DNA of 64,000 nt from JAQCEJ01 sp040881995 (GCA_040881995.1 JBBECD010000199.1:11988-75987), one strand, 5' to 3'; numbered from the stretch's first letter, positions 28,485-36,859 are shown. Notes: generated by a model from the sequence alone, not told the origin. Numbers and translations are program-made.

Positions 28485-29192
28485 ATGGACGCGTCGGCTG
28501 ATTCAAATCGCAACTGCTTGCTCAACGTCCTTGTCATTGAAGACGACGACGTCCTGGGCAAGGCACTGTTACGGGGACTGGAAGAAGCGGGCCACGCCTG
28601 CGTTCGCGTTCGGAGCGGTCAGGTCGGGCTCGAACACGCCCTGTCGCAAAAATCGGACGCCATCGTGCTCGACCTGATGCTGCCCGACCTTTCGGGACTT
28701 GAAGTCTTGCACGCGATTCGCCAGCACGGCATCCAGACTCCCGTGCTCGTGCTCACGGCGCTCGGCTCGGTCGAAGAGCGCGTGAAGGGCCTCAACTTTG
28801 GCGCCGACGATTACCTCATCAAACCGTTCGCGTTTCCCGAACTGCTGGCCCGGCTGACGGCGATTACCCGGCGGACGCGCAAACTCGGCTCGCAGTCGTT
28901 AGCCATCGGTCCGCTGGAACTCGATCTCTCGACGCGCAAGGTTTCGCGCGATAACAAAGAGATCGTGCTGACTCCGACCGAATTCAGCCTGCTCGAATTT
29001 CTGATGCGGCACGCCGGCGAGGTCGTCACCCGCCGCATGCTCTGCGAGCACCTGTGGGAAGCGAACTGGGAAGGGGTGACGAACGTGATCGAGGTGCACA
29101 TCAACCGGCTGCGCGGCAAGATCGACCGCGACTTCGACACGCCGCTGCTGCACACGGTCCGCGGGCGGGGATACGTGCTGCGCGCCGGGTGA
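28485..29192 (+). CDS. OmpR-family response regulator
   Basis: The start chosen is the ATG at 28485, which has GGAG five bases upstream; a GTG at 28431 in frame would add 18 residues without a good ribosome site. The 235-residue protein has a receiver domain with the acidic pair in 'VIEDDDVLG', phospho-acceptor D63 in 'IVLDLMLPD', the Thr in 'VLVLTALGS' and Lys in 'LIKPFAFPE', followed by a winged-helix Trans_reg_C domain ('VLTPTEFSLLEFLMRH', 'VEVHINRLRGKID'-like helix). It regulates transcription on phosphorylation. Its likely partner is the kinase at 30428-31966, with a PEP-CTERM gene intervening on the other strand. Confidence 0.95.
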   Translation: MDASADSNRNCLLNVLVIEDDDVLGKALLRGLEEAGHACVRVRSGQVGLEHALSQKSDAIVLDLMLPDLSGLEVLHAIRQHGIQTPVLVLTALGSVEERVKGLNFGADDYLIKPFAFPELLARLTAITRRTRKLGSQSLAIGPLELDLSTRKVSRDNKEIVLTPTEFSLLEFLMRHAGEVVTRRMLCEHLWEANWEGVTNVIEVHINRLRGKIDRDFDTPLLHTVRGRGYVLRAG

Positions 29193-29244
29193 GTCAAGTT
29201 CTGACTCGATCGGGAAACATTCTGTTGTCCCAAACTCGCAAGAT

Positions 29245-30147
29245 TCAAGAGATTTGCTTCGCCCGCCGATTGCGAACGAACACTGCACCCGTACCAAATA
29301 AAACGAGGCTGAGCAGGGAAGCCAGCGTGCCGGGTTCGGGGACCACTTGTTGAGAAGGGCTGATGACCTCGAGACCGGTGACGCTGGAACTTCCCAGTCC
29401 CGGAGTTACAGTGGACAATGCAACTCCCGCTTGGCTGAATTGATGAAAGTTGCCACCGCTGGCGACCCAAAGCGTAGCATCGTTAGGGTCGTACGCCAAA
29501 CCGCGAATGGAGTCTGTCGGCACATTCGTGTTAAAGAAGCTCAGAAGGTTCCCTGCCGTGTCATTGATTTGAATTGGCTGATACCCAAGGTTTGCGGACA
29601 TAAAGATTGAAGATCCATCACCATCGATCCCTTCCATTTGAAAATTCGATAGCGTATGCCTTGTCATGGCGACCTCGCTCACGAAATTGCCACCTGTGGT
29701 GTAAGTGTACACATCCCACGTGTTGACGGAATCCAACAGCAGAAGATTGGTGCCGTCGTCGCCGAGAGCCGTGATTTGCGGTGTCGCCGTATCGAATATA
29801 TTGATCGCGGCACCCGTTTCGGGATCAACCTCCACGATCTTCGGCGTGAATGAGGCGTTCGTGCTGACCAAACCAATAAAGAGTTGGCTATTGAGGACAC
29901 TCACGCCTTGAGCGGTTCCGGTGGGTGTCAGCTCCAAGCCCAGCCCGGTGATCTGCAGCGTTTGCACAAGCGTTCCGGTTCCGGCAAGCGAGTAGCTCCG
30001 CAATTTATTGTCGGTCGACACCGTGAGCAGGTCGCCCGAGTGGATGATCATTCCGGCGTCTGATGTACTTGAGCCAATAATCATTAACAGAGTGCCCATC
30101 GCGGCAAATCGACTGGATTTCAAGCATTTTGTGAATGACGAATTCAT
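29245..30147 (-). CDS. PEP-CTERM sorting-domain protein with beta-propeller-like body
   Basis: The 300-residue protein has an N-terminal hydrophobic leader (about 14-31) and a typical C-terminal PEP-CTERM tripartite tail: 'VVPEPGTLASLLSLVLFG', a hydrophobic helix and basic end 'RNRRAKQIS'. Exosortase systems recognise this tail to export and anchor proteins to the envelope or exopolysaccharide. The body contains repeated 'DG.G..I..D.NT' type strands ('YSLAGTGTLVQTLQITG', 'LLLLDSVNTWDVYTYTTGG', 'YDPNDATLWVASGGNFHQFS') that look like a short beta-propeller. It is transcribed against the flanking regulator and kinase and its codon use is less GC-biased, suggesting insertion between them. Confidence 0.9.
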   Translation of the reverse strand: MNSSFTKCLKSSRFAAMGTLLMIIGSSTSDAGMIIHSGDLLTVSTDNKLRSYSLAGTGTLVQTLQITGLGLELTPTGTAQGVSVLNSQLFIGLVSTNASFTPKIVEVDPETGAAINIFDTATPQITALGDDGTNLLLLDSVNTWDVYTYTTGGNFVSEVAMTRHTLSNFQMEGIDGDGSSIFMSANLGYQPIQINDTAGNLLSFFNTNVPTDSIRGLAYDPNDATLWVASGGNFHQFSQAGVALSTVTPGLGSSSVTGLEVISPSQQVVPEPGTLASLLSLVLFGTGAVFVRNRRAKQIS

Positions 30148-30364
30148 TGTTGCGATCCGCAGTTGAGGTTTGTTAAGAAACTAGCCGGCATCTCTATTGA
30201 CAAAGATATTTTGGAAGACGGCGAGCAGGAGTCACTCCAATCTATCCGTTCTACTTAGGAAAGATAGACATTGCTAAAGAAATTATCCGGGAGAATATTA
30301 AAATATATGTATATATGTGTACTTTTGATCCGATAGTAATGTCATCCGGGACGGTCGCGGTCGC

Positions 30365-30413
30365 GAGGAGGTGATGAGGAGGTGATGAGGAGGTGATGAG
30401 GAGGTGATGAGGA
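30365..30413 (+). repeat. Four tandem perfect Shine-Dalgarno repeats (11-bp unit)
   Basis: The 11-mer GAGGAGGTGAT occurs four times head to tail (30365-30408), followed by GAGGA. Each unit contains GGAGGTGAT, the exact complement of the 16S rRNA 3' tail. The last copy is 9 nt before a GTG at 30418 that opens a 12-codon frame (to 30456), and 19 nt before the first ATG (30428) of the histidine kinase frame. Confidence 0.95.
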
Positions 30414-30427
30414 TCGCGTGAGCCGAT

Positions 30428-31966
30428 ATGTCAATCTTGAACCTCAGTCCTTATGATGAAAGGGATCAATTCTTATTTCAGAGTTCGTCACCTCGAATTA
30501 AAAATGGCGAGAGTGCACTTTTGAAAAATTTCTGGAAGACTCTGAGAGTTCGACTTGCGATCTGGAATGCCGGGGCGGTGATTTTGACGGCATTGGTGAC
30601 GTTGGTCGGTCTGCAACAGGGGGTGCGCTGGGCTCTGCTGCACGAAATGGATCAACTGCTCATCGAAGACGCCCAGGAAATTTCGCTGACGCTGAAGGAG
30701 CTCTCTCCCGACGAGTTTGATAACTACACCGCCGAACTCAATCGCAAGGCGGTTGTGCACCGGCATCACGGCTGGTTCGTCGATTTGCTCTCCGCCAATG
30801 GCGAGGTGTTCTGGACCAGCGTCGCCACGCCCGAGGCCACGTTTCCCGTTCCTCCGGTCGATTCGCAGGCTCCGTCGACCTTTCAAAACTATCGCCTCGT
30901 CTTTCGCCGATTGACGTCGCAATATCACCAGGTCGGGGCCATTCGCGTGGGATCGTCGCTCACGTTTCTTGGGGAAGACTTGGCCATCATCGATCGATTC
31001 GTATTATTGGCCGCCGGGTTCGTGCTGATTCTCGCCCCGCTCAGCGGGTATCTGCTCGCGGGGCGAACGGTTCGCTCGATCGGCGACATCATTCAAACCG
31101 CCGCCCGACTTCGCCCCAGTCATCTCAACGAACGATTGCCCATTCGCGGCACTGGCGATGAACTCGATCAACTGGCGAAAACGGTCAACGGCCTGTTGGA
31201 TCGTATCGCGACTTATCTCGAACAGAAACGCGATTTTCTTGCCAATGCCGCCCACGAATTGCGGACCCCGCTGGCGGCGATACGGAGTTCGGTCGAGGTG
31301 GCCCTCAACAGCAATCGTTCGAGCGAGGAATATCAGGAACTGCTGATCGACATCATCGACGAGGGTTCGGCTCTGGAAACGCTCGTCAATCAGCTCTTGT
31401 TGATCTCGGAGTCCGAAGCAGAAAAAATCAAAAGCGATTTCGACGCGGTGGCGTTTCACGAAGTCGTGCAAAAGGCGGTCGACATGTTCGTCGGCGTGGC
31501 CGAAACGCGAGACATCACGCTGGAGGCTCACATCCCAAAGCCATTGACCGTTCCCGGAATTCGCGGCCACTTGAGACAACTGGTGAACAACCTGATCGAT
31601 AACGCCATCAAATATACGCCGTCGGGTGGAACCGTGACTGTTACGCTCGCCGCCGATTCACAGTCCGGCATGGTGCAACTCGACGTGCAGGACAATGGCA
31701 TCGGGATTGCTCCGGAAGATCTGCCGCACATTTTCGATCGGTTTTATCGGGCCGAGCGGTCGCGAGCGCGAGGCCAGGAAATCGTGGGGACGGGGCTGGG
31801 GTTGAGCATCTGTCAGGCGGTCGTTTCGGCTCACAATGGAACGATTACCTGCCGCAGTTCGGCCGAAACCGGCACCTGCTTTACGGTGCGTCTGCCCGCG
31901 TTTAGGGGTGAAGCATCGTCCCGTTCCGTCTCGAAGCCGAGCGACGCGGTTTATCACTCGGCATAA
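30428..31966 (+). CDS. Membrane sensor histidine kinase (HAMP, HisKA, HATPase)
   Basis: The frame from 30428 gives 512 residues. The first 31 look unlike kinase sequence, and the true start may be TTG at 30521 (LKNFWKTLRVRLAIW), which overlaps TGA of a 22-codon frame. After it come TM1, a periplasmic sensor (about 80-170), TM2 ('FVLLAAGFVLILAPLSGYLL'), a HAMP linker, the H-box with phospho-acceptor H276 ('NAAHELRTPLAAIR'), the N box 'NNLIDNAIKYTP' and ATP-binding G boxes ('DNGIGIAPEDLPHIF', 'GTGLGLSIC'). It is the probable partner of the OmpR-type regulator 1.2 kb upstream. Its 3' end overlaps the convergent galE gene by 13 bp. Confidence 0.93.
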   Translation: MSILNLSPYDERDQFLFQSSSPRIKNGESALLKNFWKTLRVRLAIWNAGAVILTALVTLVGLQQGVRWALLHEMDQLLIEDAQEISLTLKELSPDEFDNYTAELNRKAVVHRHHGWFVDLLSANGEVFWTSVATPEATFPVPPVDSQAPSTFQNYRLVFRRLTSQYHQVGAIRVGSSLTFLGEDLAIIDRFVLLAAGFVLILAPLSGYLLAGRTVRSIGDIIQTAARLRPSHLNERLPIRGTGDELDQLAKTVNGLLDRIATYLEQKRDFLANAAHELRTPLAAIRSSVEVALNSNRSSEEYQELLIDIIDEGSALETLVNQLLLISESEAEKIKSDFDAVAFHEVVQKAVDMFVGVAETRDITLEAHIPKPLTVPGIRGHLRQLVNNLIDNAIKYTPSGGTVTVTLAADSQSGMVQLDVQDNGIGIAPEDLPHIFDRFYRAERSRARGQEIVGTGLGLSICQAVVSAHNGTITCRSSAETGTCFTVRLPAFRGEASSRSVSKPSDAVYHSA

Positions 31967-32943
31967 CCGTGCGGATGTTGCCGAAACCAATCCCACGCCG
32001 TTTGAATGATAGCGCCGATCTCGGTGTAGCGCGGTTCCCAACCCAGTTCCCGGCGGATGCGGTCCGCGCTGGCATAGAGTGCCGGCGGATCGCCGGGGCG
32101 GCGCTCGCCGTATTCAATGCGAATGGGACAGCCCGTGACTGCTTCGACCGCGGCGATGATTTGTTTCACCGAAAACCCCTGGCCGTTGCCGAGGTTGTAG
32201 GCACAGCGGTCACCGGGCTGCAGCGCGTGGAGAGCAAGAATATGCGCGGCGGCAAGGTCTTCGACGTGAATGTAATCGCGCACGCAGGTGCCGTCGGGCG
32301 TGGGATAGTCGGTGCCGTTGACCGTCACGTGCGTGCGTTGGCCCAATGCGACTTGCAGCAGGATGGGAATGAGATGCGTCTCCGGATCGTGATCTTCCCC
32401 GAGCCTGCCGTCCGTCGAACAGCCGGCGACGTTGAAATACCGCAGAAATGTGTACGCAAACTCGGGATGCACGTGCCGATAATCGCTGAGGATCCGCTCG
32501 AAGAAGAGCTTGCTCCAACCGTACGGATTGATCGGCGTTTGCGGCATCTCCTCGGTAAGTGGCAGTCTCTCGGGAATGCCATACGTGGCACAGGACGAAC
32601 TGAAAATGATCTTGCCGACGTTCGCATGTTGCATCGCTTTCAGCAGGCTGATCGCCCCCGAGACGTTGTTCTCGTAATACCGCAAAGGCTCAGCGACCGA
32701 CTCGGCGATGTACGCCAGTGCGGCGAAGTGCATCACTGCGTCGATGTCGTGACGTGTCATCAGTTCGGCCAATTGCTCGGTTTCTGCCAGGGCAAGTTCG
32801 TAGAAATCGGCTTGTGGAGGGACGGCGCAGCGGTGTCCGCGATGCAGGTTGTCGACGACGACGACCTCGCGGCCCTGTTCGATCAGTTGCCGCGTCACAT
32901 GCGAGCCGATGTAGCCCGCGCCACCGGTGACTAGAATTGCCAT
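31954..32943 (-). CDS. galE: UDP-glucose 4-epimerase
   Basis: The start is the ATG at 32943 with GGAGGG in front; a longer frame to 33012 adds a basic, unlikely tail. The 329-residue enzyme has the NAD loop 'MAILVTGGAGYIGSHV' (GxxGxxG), catalytic Ser in 'FSSSCATYG', Tyr-xxx-Lys in 'INPYGWSKLFFE', 'YFNVAGC', 'CVRDYIHVEDLAAAHILAL' and C-terminal 'RPGDPPALYASADRIRRELGW'. It interconverts UDP-glucose and UDP-galactose in the cytoplasm for exopolysaccharide or galactose use. It is convergent with and overlaps the kinase gene by 13 bp, and stands alone. Confidence 0.95.
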   Translation of the reverse strand: MAILVTGGAGYIGSHVTRQLIEQGREVVVVDNLHRGHRCAVPPQADFYELALAETEQLAELMTRHDIDAVMHFAALAYIAESVAEPLRYYENNVSGAISLLKAMQHANVGKIIFSSSCATYGIPERLPLTEEMPQTPINPYGWSKLFFERILSDYRHVHPEFAYTFLRYFNVAGCSTDGRLGEDHDPETHLIPILLQVALGQRTHVTVNGTDYPTPDGTCVRDYIHVEDLAAAHILALHALQPGDRCAYNLGNGQGFSVKQIIAAVEAVTGCPIRIEYGERRPGDPPALYASADRIRRELGWEPRYTEIGAIIQTAWDWFRQHPHGYAE

Positions 32944-33284
32944 TTGCCCTCCGGAGCGATTTTTATCGTTCTCAAGCAACCGTGGGCGGCGTCGAGCGAC
33001 GGAACGCCGCACTAGCCCGCCATGCAGGTCAATGACGAATGCCTAAACCCAAATGATTAAGGTAAACACTATATCCGAATCACAGAACGCGATCCAGCCG
33101 ATCGTTCAATCGTCACAACCGGAACCGGCTACCTAGAGGCCCCGCTTTAAGAGAAACGCGGCACGATCGGACGCAGCCGAAATCGGAAAATCTCCGATAT
33201 TGCTGTTAGGGCACAGGAAAACGCCTCAATTTCAGAGACGCGACAGCTACAGATCGGCGAATCGGGTGCGATAGGGACGAATTC
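32944..33284. other. Intergenic region upstream of galE
   Basis: This 341-bp gap between the galE start and the next plus-strand gene contains a short 'AATGACGAATGCCTAA' type sequence near 33029, related to the repeats flanking the transposon, and presumably the galE promoter. No gene is seen. Confidence 0.4.
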
Positions 33285-33755
33285 ATGATTTATGGACGAG
33301 TAACGGTGCTGATATTGGTCATGATGCTGTTCGTCGGAATCTGGTCTTCCGATCAACCGGCCGTGCGTCAGGAATACGCGGCACGCCATCGCGGCGAGAT
33401 TTACGTCATCGGCGGTTCACATCCGCGATTCCCGGTGAAGCGAATCGGCGTCGACGGGCAGGTCGCGCCGGTAAAGCGGTTCCCCGCTCCCGTCCGTCCG
33501 GCGGCTGTCACGTCGACGCAATTCATCGTCCCGTCGGTGGCAATCCCCGGCGACCTGTCGATCGGCAGCTATCGTGTGGTGAATGATGCCGGAACCACAG
33601 CGACCGTTGTCGTCACGAGAGAATGGCTGATGCGCGAGCACATTCCGGCGAATCTCCCGGCTCGCGAGTTTTACATTCATCAGACGGCGAACGAATGCTG
33701 GTATTGGATTCGGCTGCAACCGTTCGCGACTGTTCGCATGGCGGCGGGATCGTAG
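33285..33755 (+). CDS. Hypothetical secreted or anchored protein (156 aa)
   Basis: The N-terminus (MIYGRVTVLILVMMLFVGIW) is a single hydrophobic segment acting as signal peptide or anchor. The rest is beta-prone, with 'GEIYVIGGSHPRFPVKRIGVDG' and a C-terminal 'FYIHQTANECWYWIRLQPF'. An AGGGA sits seven bases before the ATG. No family is recognised. It lies just left of the transposon insertion site, with its stop about 120 bp before the target duplication. Confidence 0.6.
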   Translation: MIYGRVTVLILVMMLFVGIWSSDQPAVRQEYAARHRGEIYVIGGSHPRFPVKRIGVDGQVAPVKRFPAPVRPAAVTSTQFIVPSVAIPGDLSIGSYRVVNDAGTTATVVVTREWLMREHIPANLPAREFYIHQTANECWYWIRLQPFATVRMAAGS

Positions 33756-33792
33756 CGTAGAAGGGTGGGTCGAGCGGGGCCACCGGGGCGGT

Positions 33793-33849
33793 GAATGACT
33801 AATGACGAAGGCCTAATGACTAAGGAACTCCCAATTCCTAATTCCCAAC
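33793..33849 (+). repeat. Left arm of interspersed 'AATGACTAATGACGAA' repeat split by the transposon
   Basis: This arm (GAATGACTAATGACGAAGG and following, ending in CCCAATTCC-type sequence) is matched in inverted orientation by 38663-38720 on the other side of the transposon. If the element and one target copy are removed, the two arms would form one imperfect inverted repeat with a short loop around TTTCAAAA. Confidence 0.75.
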
Positions 33850-33880
33850 GGGGAATATCGGGCGAGCCGCTATTTCAAAA

Positions 33881-33906
33881 CGGAATTATGCACTTAACAA
33901 AGCACG
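33881..33906 (+). repeat. Left terminal inverted repeat of the transposon
   Basis: It is a 26-bp perfect inverted copy of 38629-38654. The octamer TTTCAAAA lies immediately outside it. The methyltransferase stop codon is 14 bp inside. Confidence 0.95.
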
Positions 33907-33920
33907 GTAAAACCTGAACG

Positions 33921-35576
33921 TCAGTCCTGAAATCCAAGCCCCTGTTGCCGGTCCGCCGCTTTTTTCTTTGCTTTCGGTGCCCGCTTGAACGTCCTGATAT
34001 CAACTCGCGGAGGCATATCGATCGTTTTCCCGCTTAGCAAATCTTCAATCGTCAGCACTTGGATTTTCTGACGTCGTTTTCCATCCCACGGCGATTCGTA
34101 GAATCCTGCCCCCGCCGCCTCTTGTGTCATTGGTCGCGTCGGCTGGTGCAGAGTTATCAAGACGCCGATTTGAGCCTGTTCGCGGTCCACGACGGCAGTT
34201 AGCTCGCGAATATCTTTCACGTTAGTATTTCCGCCCTTCACAGAAATGATAATTTGTTTCGTTTTCGATGATTCGGCGTCATCGTGAAAAACGATACGAC
34301 CGTCAATGCCACGGTCCGCCCCCTTTTTCTGTTCAACTGGGCGAGCTTCGACCAAGCCTAATGCCCACCATTGGAATTGATACTTGTCCTGTTCCGCCAA
34401 TGCGATCGCACCCGCCAAGTCGACAGGTTCGCCGATCACATCGTACTTAACACTTTCGCCGAATGCGTCCCGCAAGCGATTCTTGATGAGTGAAATCGCG
34501 AGCGATGTAACATCGATTCCGATCCATTGGCGATTCAGTCTCTGTGCTGTTGAAATCGTTGTGCCGCAACCGCAGAACGGATCAAGAACCGTATCGCCCT
34601 CATTGCTTGACGCCAGAATAATGCGTTCTAGCAAAGCCTCTGGTTTTTGTGTGGGGTATCCAAGTCGTTCCGCTGCCCTTGCGTTAATTTCTGGTACGTC
34701 AACCCAAAGGTTTTGAATGGGCATTCCGCGAAGTTCGTCCGCAAAACTTTTACGGCGAATCCTCTTGTTTTTATCCGGCGGAAAGTGCAGCTTTCCGTCA
34801 GCATCCCATTGTTCCATTTTCTCTTTCGTAATCATCCACCCATTTGGCGGAGATTTGTAACCCTTGTAATCATAAATCAAATTTGGCCGATATGCGGGAT
34901 TCACGAGGCTCGTCGCCTGAAACTGCCGACCGCTAACGGCCTCGACCATCGTGAACCGCTCTTTGATGTACTGCTGATATTCTGGAGAGTCGAGATTGTA
35001 CTGTGGGTGAAATTTTGCTTCATCCGATGCCGCGTAGAATAGGATTATGTCCGTACAAATGCCAAAGCGGTTCGATTCGTGTACGGCACTGCTAAACCCA
35101 ACTCTCCGCTTCCAGGTAATTTCATTTCGGAAATTTTTGGGACCGAATACGGAATCAAGTAGCATCTTGAGATAATGGCTCGCCGTCGGGTCACAGTGAA
35201 GATAAATACTGCCAGTCACCTTCAGCACACGCCGCAATTCGACCAATCGCGGGGCCATCATCGACAAATAGGCCAGCATGTCGCTATCGCCCAAGAACAT
35301 GCGGAACGCTCGCAAGGCATCGGAAACTTTCCCGCCCATTTCGACCGTTTCCTGCCAAGCCTGAGCTGCAGACTCATCCCATCGCCACGTATCCTCGAAC
35401 GCCTGAACCTGAGCCGCTGAACGGCTTCCGTCCTGTTCGGCGAATAGGACGTTGTAATTCTGATCGCTCTTGAATGGCGGATCGAGATAGACCAAATCGA
35501 CCGATTCATCGGCGATATAACGCCTGAGGATGTCGAGATTGTCACCATAATACAGCGTGTTTTTTGCATCCGACAT
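33921..35576 (-). CDS. Beta-class DNA methyltransferase fused to an Mrr-like nuclease domain
   Basis: The 551-residue protein begins with motif IV DPPF in 'LVYLDPPFKSDQNYNVLF', followed by a target-recognition region (about 90-300) and then motif I 'DPFCGCGTT' (about 330). The order IV-TRD-I is that of beta-class N6-adenine/N4-cytosine enzymes. The C-terminal part (about 380-520; 'KGADRGIDGRIVFHDD', 'KQIIISVKGGNTNVKDIREL') resembles Mrr-type PD-(D/E)xK restriction domains, but the residue preceding V-K in the usual (E/Q)xK is Ser (ISVK), so cutting activity is uncertain. A Shine-Dalgarno GAAGG precedes the start. It follows the XRE gene by 28 bp and ends 14 bp from the left terminal repeat, so it is part of the transposon cargo. 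Confidence 0.92.
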   Translation of the reverse strand: MSDAKNTLYYGDNLDILRRYIADESVDLVYLDPPFKSDQNYNVLFAEQDGSRSAAQVQAFEDTWRWDESAAQAWQETVEMGGKVSDALRAFRMFLGDSDMLAYLSMMAPRLVELRRVLKVTGSIYLHCDPTASHYLKMLLDSVFGPKNFRNEITWKRRVGFSSAVHESNRFGICTDIILFYAASDEAKFHPQYNLDSPEYQQYIKERFTMVEAVSGRQFQATSLVNPAYRPNLIYDYKGYKSPPNGWMITKEKMEQWDADGKLHFPPDKNKRIRRKSFADELRGMPIQNLWVDVPEINARAAERLGYPTQKPEALLERIILASSNEGDTVLDPFCGCGTTISTAQRLNRQWIGIDVTSLAISLIKNRLRDAFGESVKYDVIGEPVDLAGAIALAEQDKYQFQWWALGLVEARPVEQKKGADRGIDGRIVFHDDAESSKTKQIIISVKGGNTNVKDIRELTAVVDREQAQIGVLITLHQPTRPMTQEAAGAGFYESPWDGKRRQKIQVLTIEDLLSGKTIDMPPRVDIRTFKRAPKAKKKAADRQQGLGFQD

Positions 35577-35604
35577 GCCCGTGAACCTTCACTTTCATCC
35601 GGTG

Positions 35605-35829
35605 TCATCCACAGATCAGTTTCTTCAACGATACCCCTACAGCATCGGCAAAGCGACGCAACATGCTAATCTGCGGATCGCCACTTCTCAGGAATTGCGA
35701 AACAGCTTGACGGGCTGAGCGGGGAGGATACCCCATTCGCTCGCCTAATTCCTGTTGGGTCATGCCGGACTTCTCGAAACGATCCCTGACCCTCCCCATT
35801 GCCGGATCGTCGACGCGCGTTTTTCCCAT
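35605..35829 (-). CDS. XRE-family regulator, candidate controller (C) protein
   Basis: The start chosen is the ATG at 35829, giving 74 residues; longer frames run back antisense through the transposase gene. The protein is one helix-turn-helix domain, with 'MTQQELGERMGYPPRSARQAV' as helices 2-3 and 'SMLRRFADAVGVSLKKLI' at the end. It lies 28 bp upstream of the methyltransferase and is divergent from the transposase. The predicted -10 box (TAAGAT, 35842-35837) is only seven bases from the ATG, so the mRNA would be leaderless, as is usual for controller proteins of type II restriction-modification systems. It probably binds the palindrome at 35860-35878 and represses both directions. Confidence 0.85.
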   Translation of the reverse strand: MGKTRVDDPAMGRVRDRFEKSGMTQQELGERMGYPPRSARQAVSQFLRSGDPQISMLRRFADAVGVSLKKLICG

Positions 35830-35836
35830 GTCAGAA

Positions 35837-35901
35837 ATCTTAGGAAATTCCCCCTTTCGTGTCAATATCTGATTGACATTATCCGGCATTGTAAATAAGA
35901 T
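35837..35901. promoter_or_regulatory. Mirror-image divergent promoters sharing one palindromic operator
   Basis: The palindrome TGTCAATATCTGATTGACA (35860-35878, 7-bp arms) supplies a TTGACA -35 box on each strand. On the plus strand TTGACA (35873-35878) is followed after 17 bp by TAAGAT (35896-35901), driving the transposase. On the minus strand TTGACA (35865-35860) is followed after 17 bp by the identical TAAGAT (35842-35837), driving the XRE gene. A repressor on the palindrome would cover both -35 boxes. An outer 11-bp inverted pair (CCCTTTCGTGT 35852-35862 and its complement 35915-35925) surrounds it. Confidence 0.88.
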
Positions 35902-35931
35902 ATATACATACGAAACACGAAAGGGATGACC

Positions 35932-36849
35932 ATGAATTTGCTTGAAGCCGCCAGATTGACCGATGATGAAGCCCGTGGATATCTCGAAAATATCCGATGG
36001 CCGAATAAACCGGTTTGCCCGCATTGCAAATCGGAAAACTGCACTCGGTTGCAGGGCGAAGCTCATCGCGCGGGAGTGCTTCAGTGTAACGATTGTCGCG
36101 AACAATTCACCGTGACTGTCGGCAGCGTGATGGAATCGAGCAAGATTCCCTTGCAGAAATGGGTACTCGCGTTTCATCTGATGTGCAGCAGCAAAAAAGG
36201 AATCTCGGCTTTGCAGTTGCAGCGTGAATTGGAACTCGGCAGTTACCGGACGGCGTGGTTCATGTGCCACCGGATTCGACACGCGATGGCTGGCGACGAA
36301 TCGCAAGAGCAGTTGAAGGGGGCCGTTGAAGCCGATGAAACCTACGTCGGCGGAAAAACCAAGGGCGGGAAACGGGGACGTGGCGCAAACAAGAAAACGC
36401 CTGTCATGGCCTTGGTTGCTCGCGACGGCGGTATTCGTGTGAAGCCGATCGAGCGGGTGAACAAGAAAACGCTCCACGGCGAGATTCTGAAAAACGTCTC
36501 GCCTCAGTCAATCATTCTGACGGACGATTGGTCGTCGTATCGAGGCATCGGCAAACATTTCGAAGGGGGTCATGAAACCGTGAATCATTCCGCGAAAGAA
36601 TACGCTAGAATCCATCCGGAAAGCGGACTGCCGATCAATACCAACACCGTCGAATCGTTTTTCTGCCTCATCAAGCGTGGTCATTACGGCGTGTTTCATC
36701 AACTGTCGAAGAAACATCTGCACCGATATTGCGACGAATTCGGCTTCCGTTGGGAATACCGCAAGGTGAGCGATGCCGTGCGACGGAATGAGGCGATTCG
36801 ACGGGCGGAAGGGAAGCGGCTCATGTACCGCGAACCAACCGATCGATAG
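35932..36849 (+). CDS. IS1595/ISXO2-like transposase
   Basis: The start chosen is the ATG at 35932, six bases after the AAAGGG ribosome site; an ATG at 35926 abuts that site and is less likely. The 305-residue protein has an N-terminal zinc ribbon (CPHC at about 26-29, then 'VLQCNDCREQF'), and the DDE-like catalytic domain: Asp in 'AVEADETYVGGK', Asp in 'IILTDDWSSY' and Asn..Glu in 'INTNTVESFFCLIKRG'. These match the ISXO2-like domain of IS1595-family enzymes, which cut at terminal repeats and make 8-bp duplications. The gene is intact, divergent from the XRE gene and central in the element. Confidence 0.95.
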   Translation: MNLLEAARLTDDEARGYLENIRWPNKPVCPHCKSENCTRLQGEAHRAGVLQCNDCREQFTVTVGSVMESSKIPLQKWVLAFHLMCSSKKGISALQLQRELELGSYRTAWFMCHRIRHAMAGDESQEQLKGAVEADETYVGGKTKGGKRGRGANKKTPVMALVARDGGIRVKPIERVNKKTLHGEILKNVSPQSIILTDDWSSYRGIGKHFEGGHETVNHSAKEYARIHPESGLPINTNTVESFFCLIKRGHYGVFHQLSKKHLHRYCDEFGFRWEYRKVSDAVRRNEAIRRAEGKRLMYREPTDR

Positions 36850-36859
36850 AATACAAAAC

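Noticed and set aside
30365..30413. CRISPR-like or microsatellite coding repeat
   Set aside because: Units are contiguous without spacers; the sequence is a Shine-Dalgarno tandem repeat. No CRISPR array or cas gene was seen in the window.
35830..36477. N-terminal extension of the XRE regulator
   Set aside because: It is antisense to the transposase; the promoter and dyad at 35837-35901 place the start at 35829.
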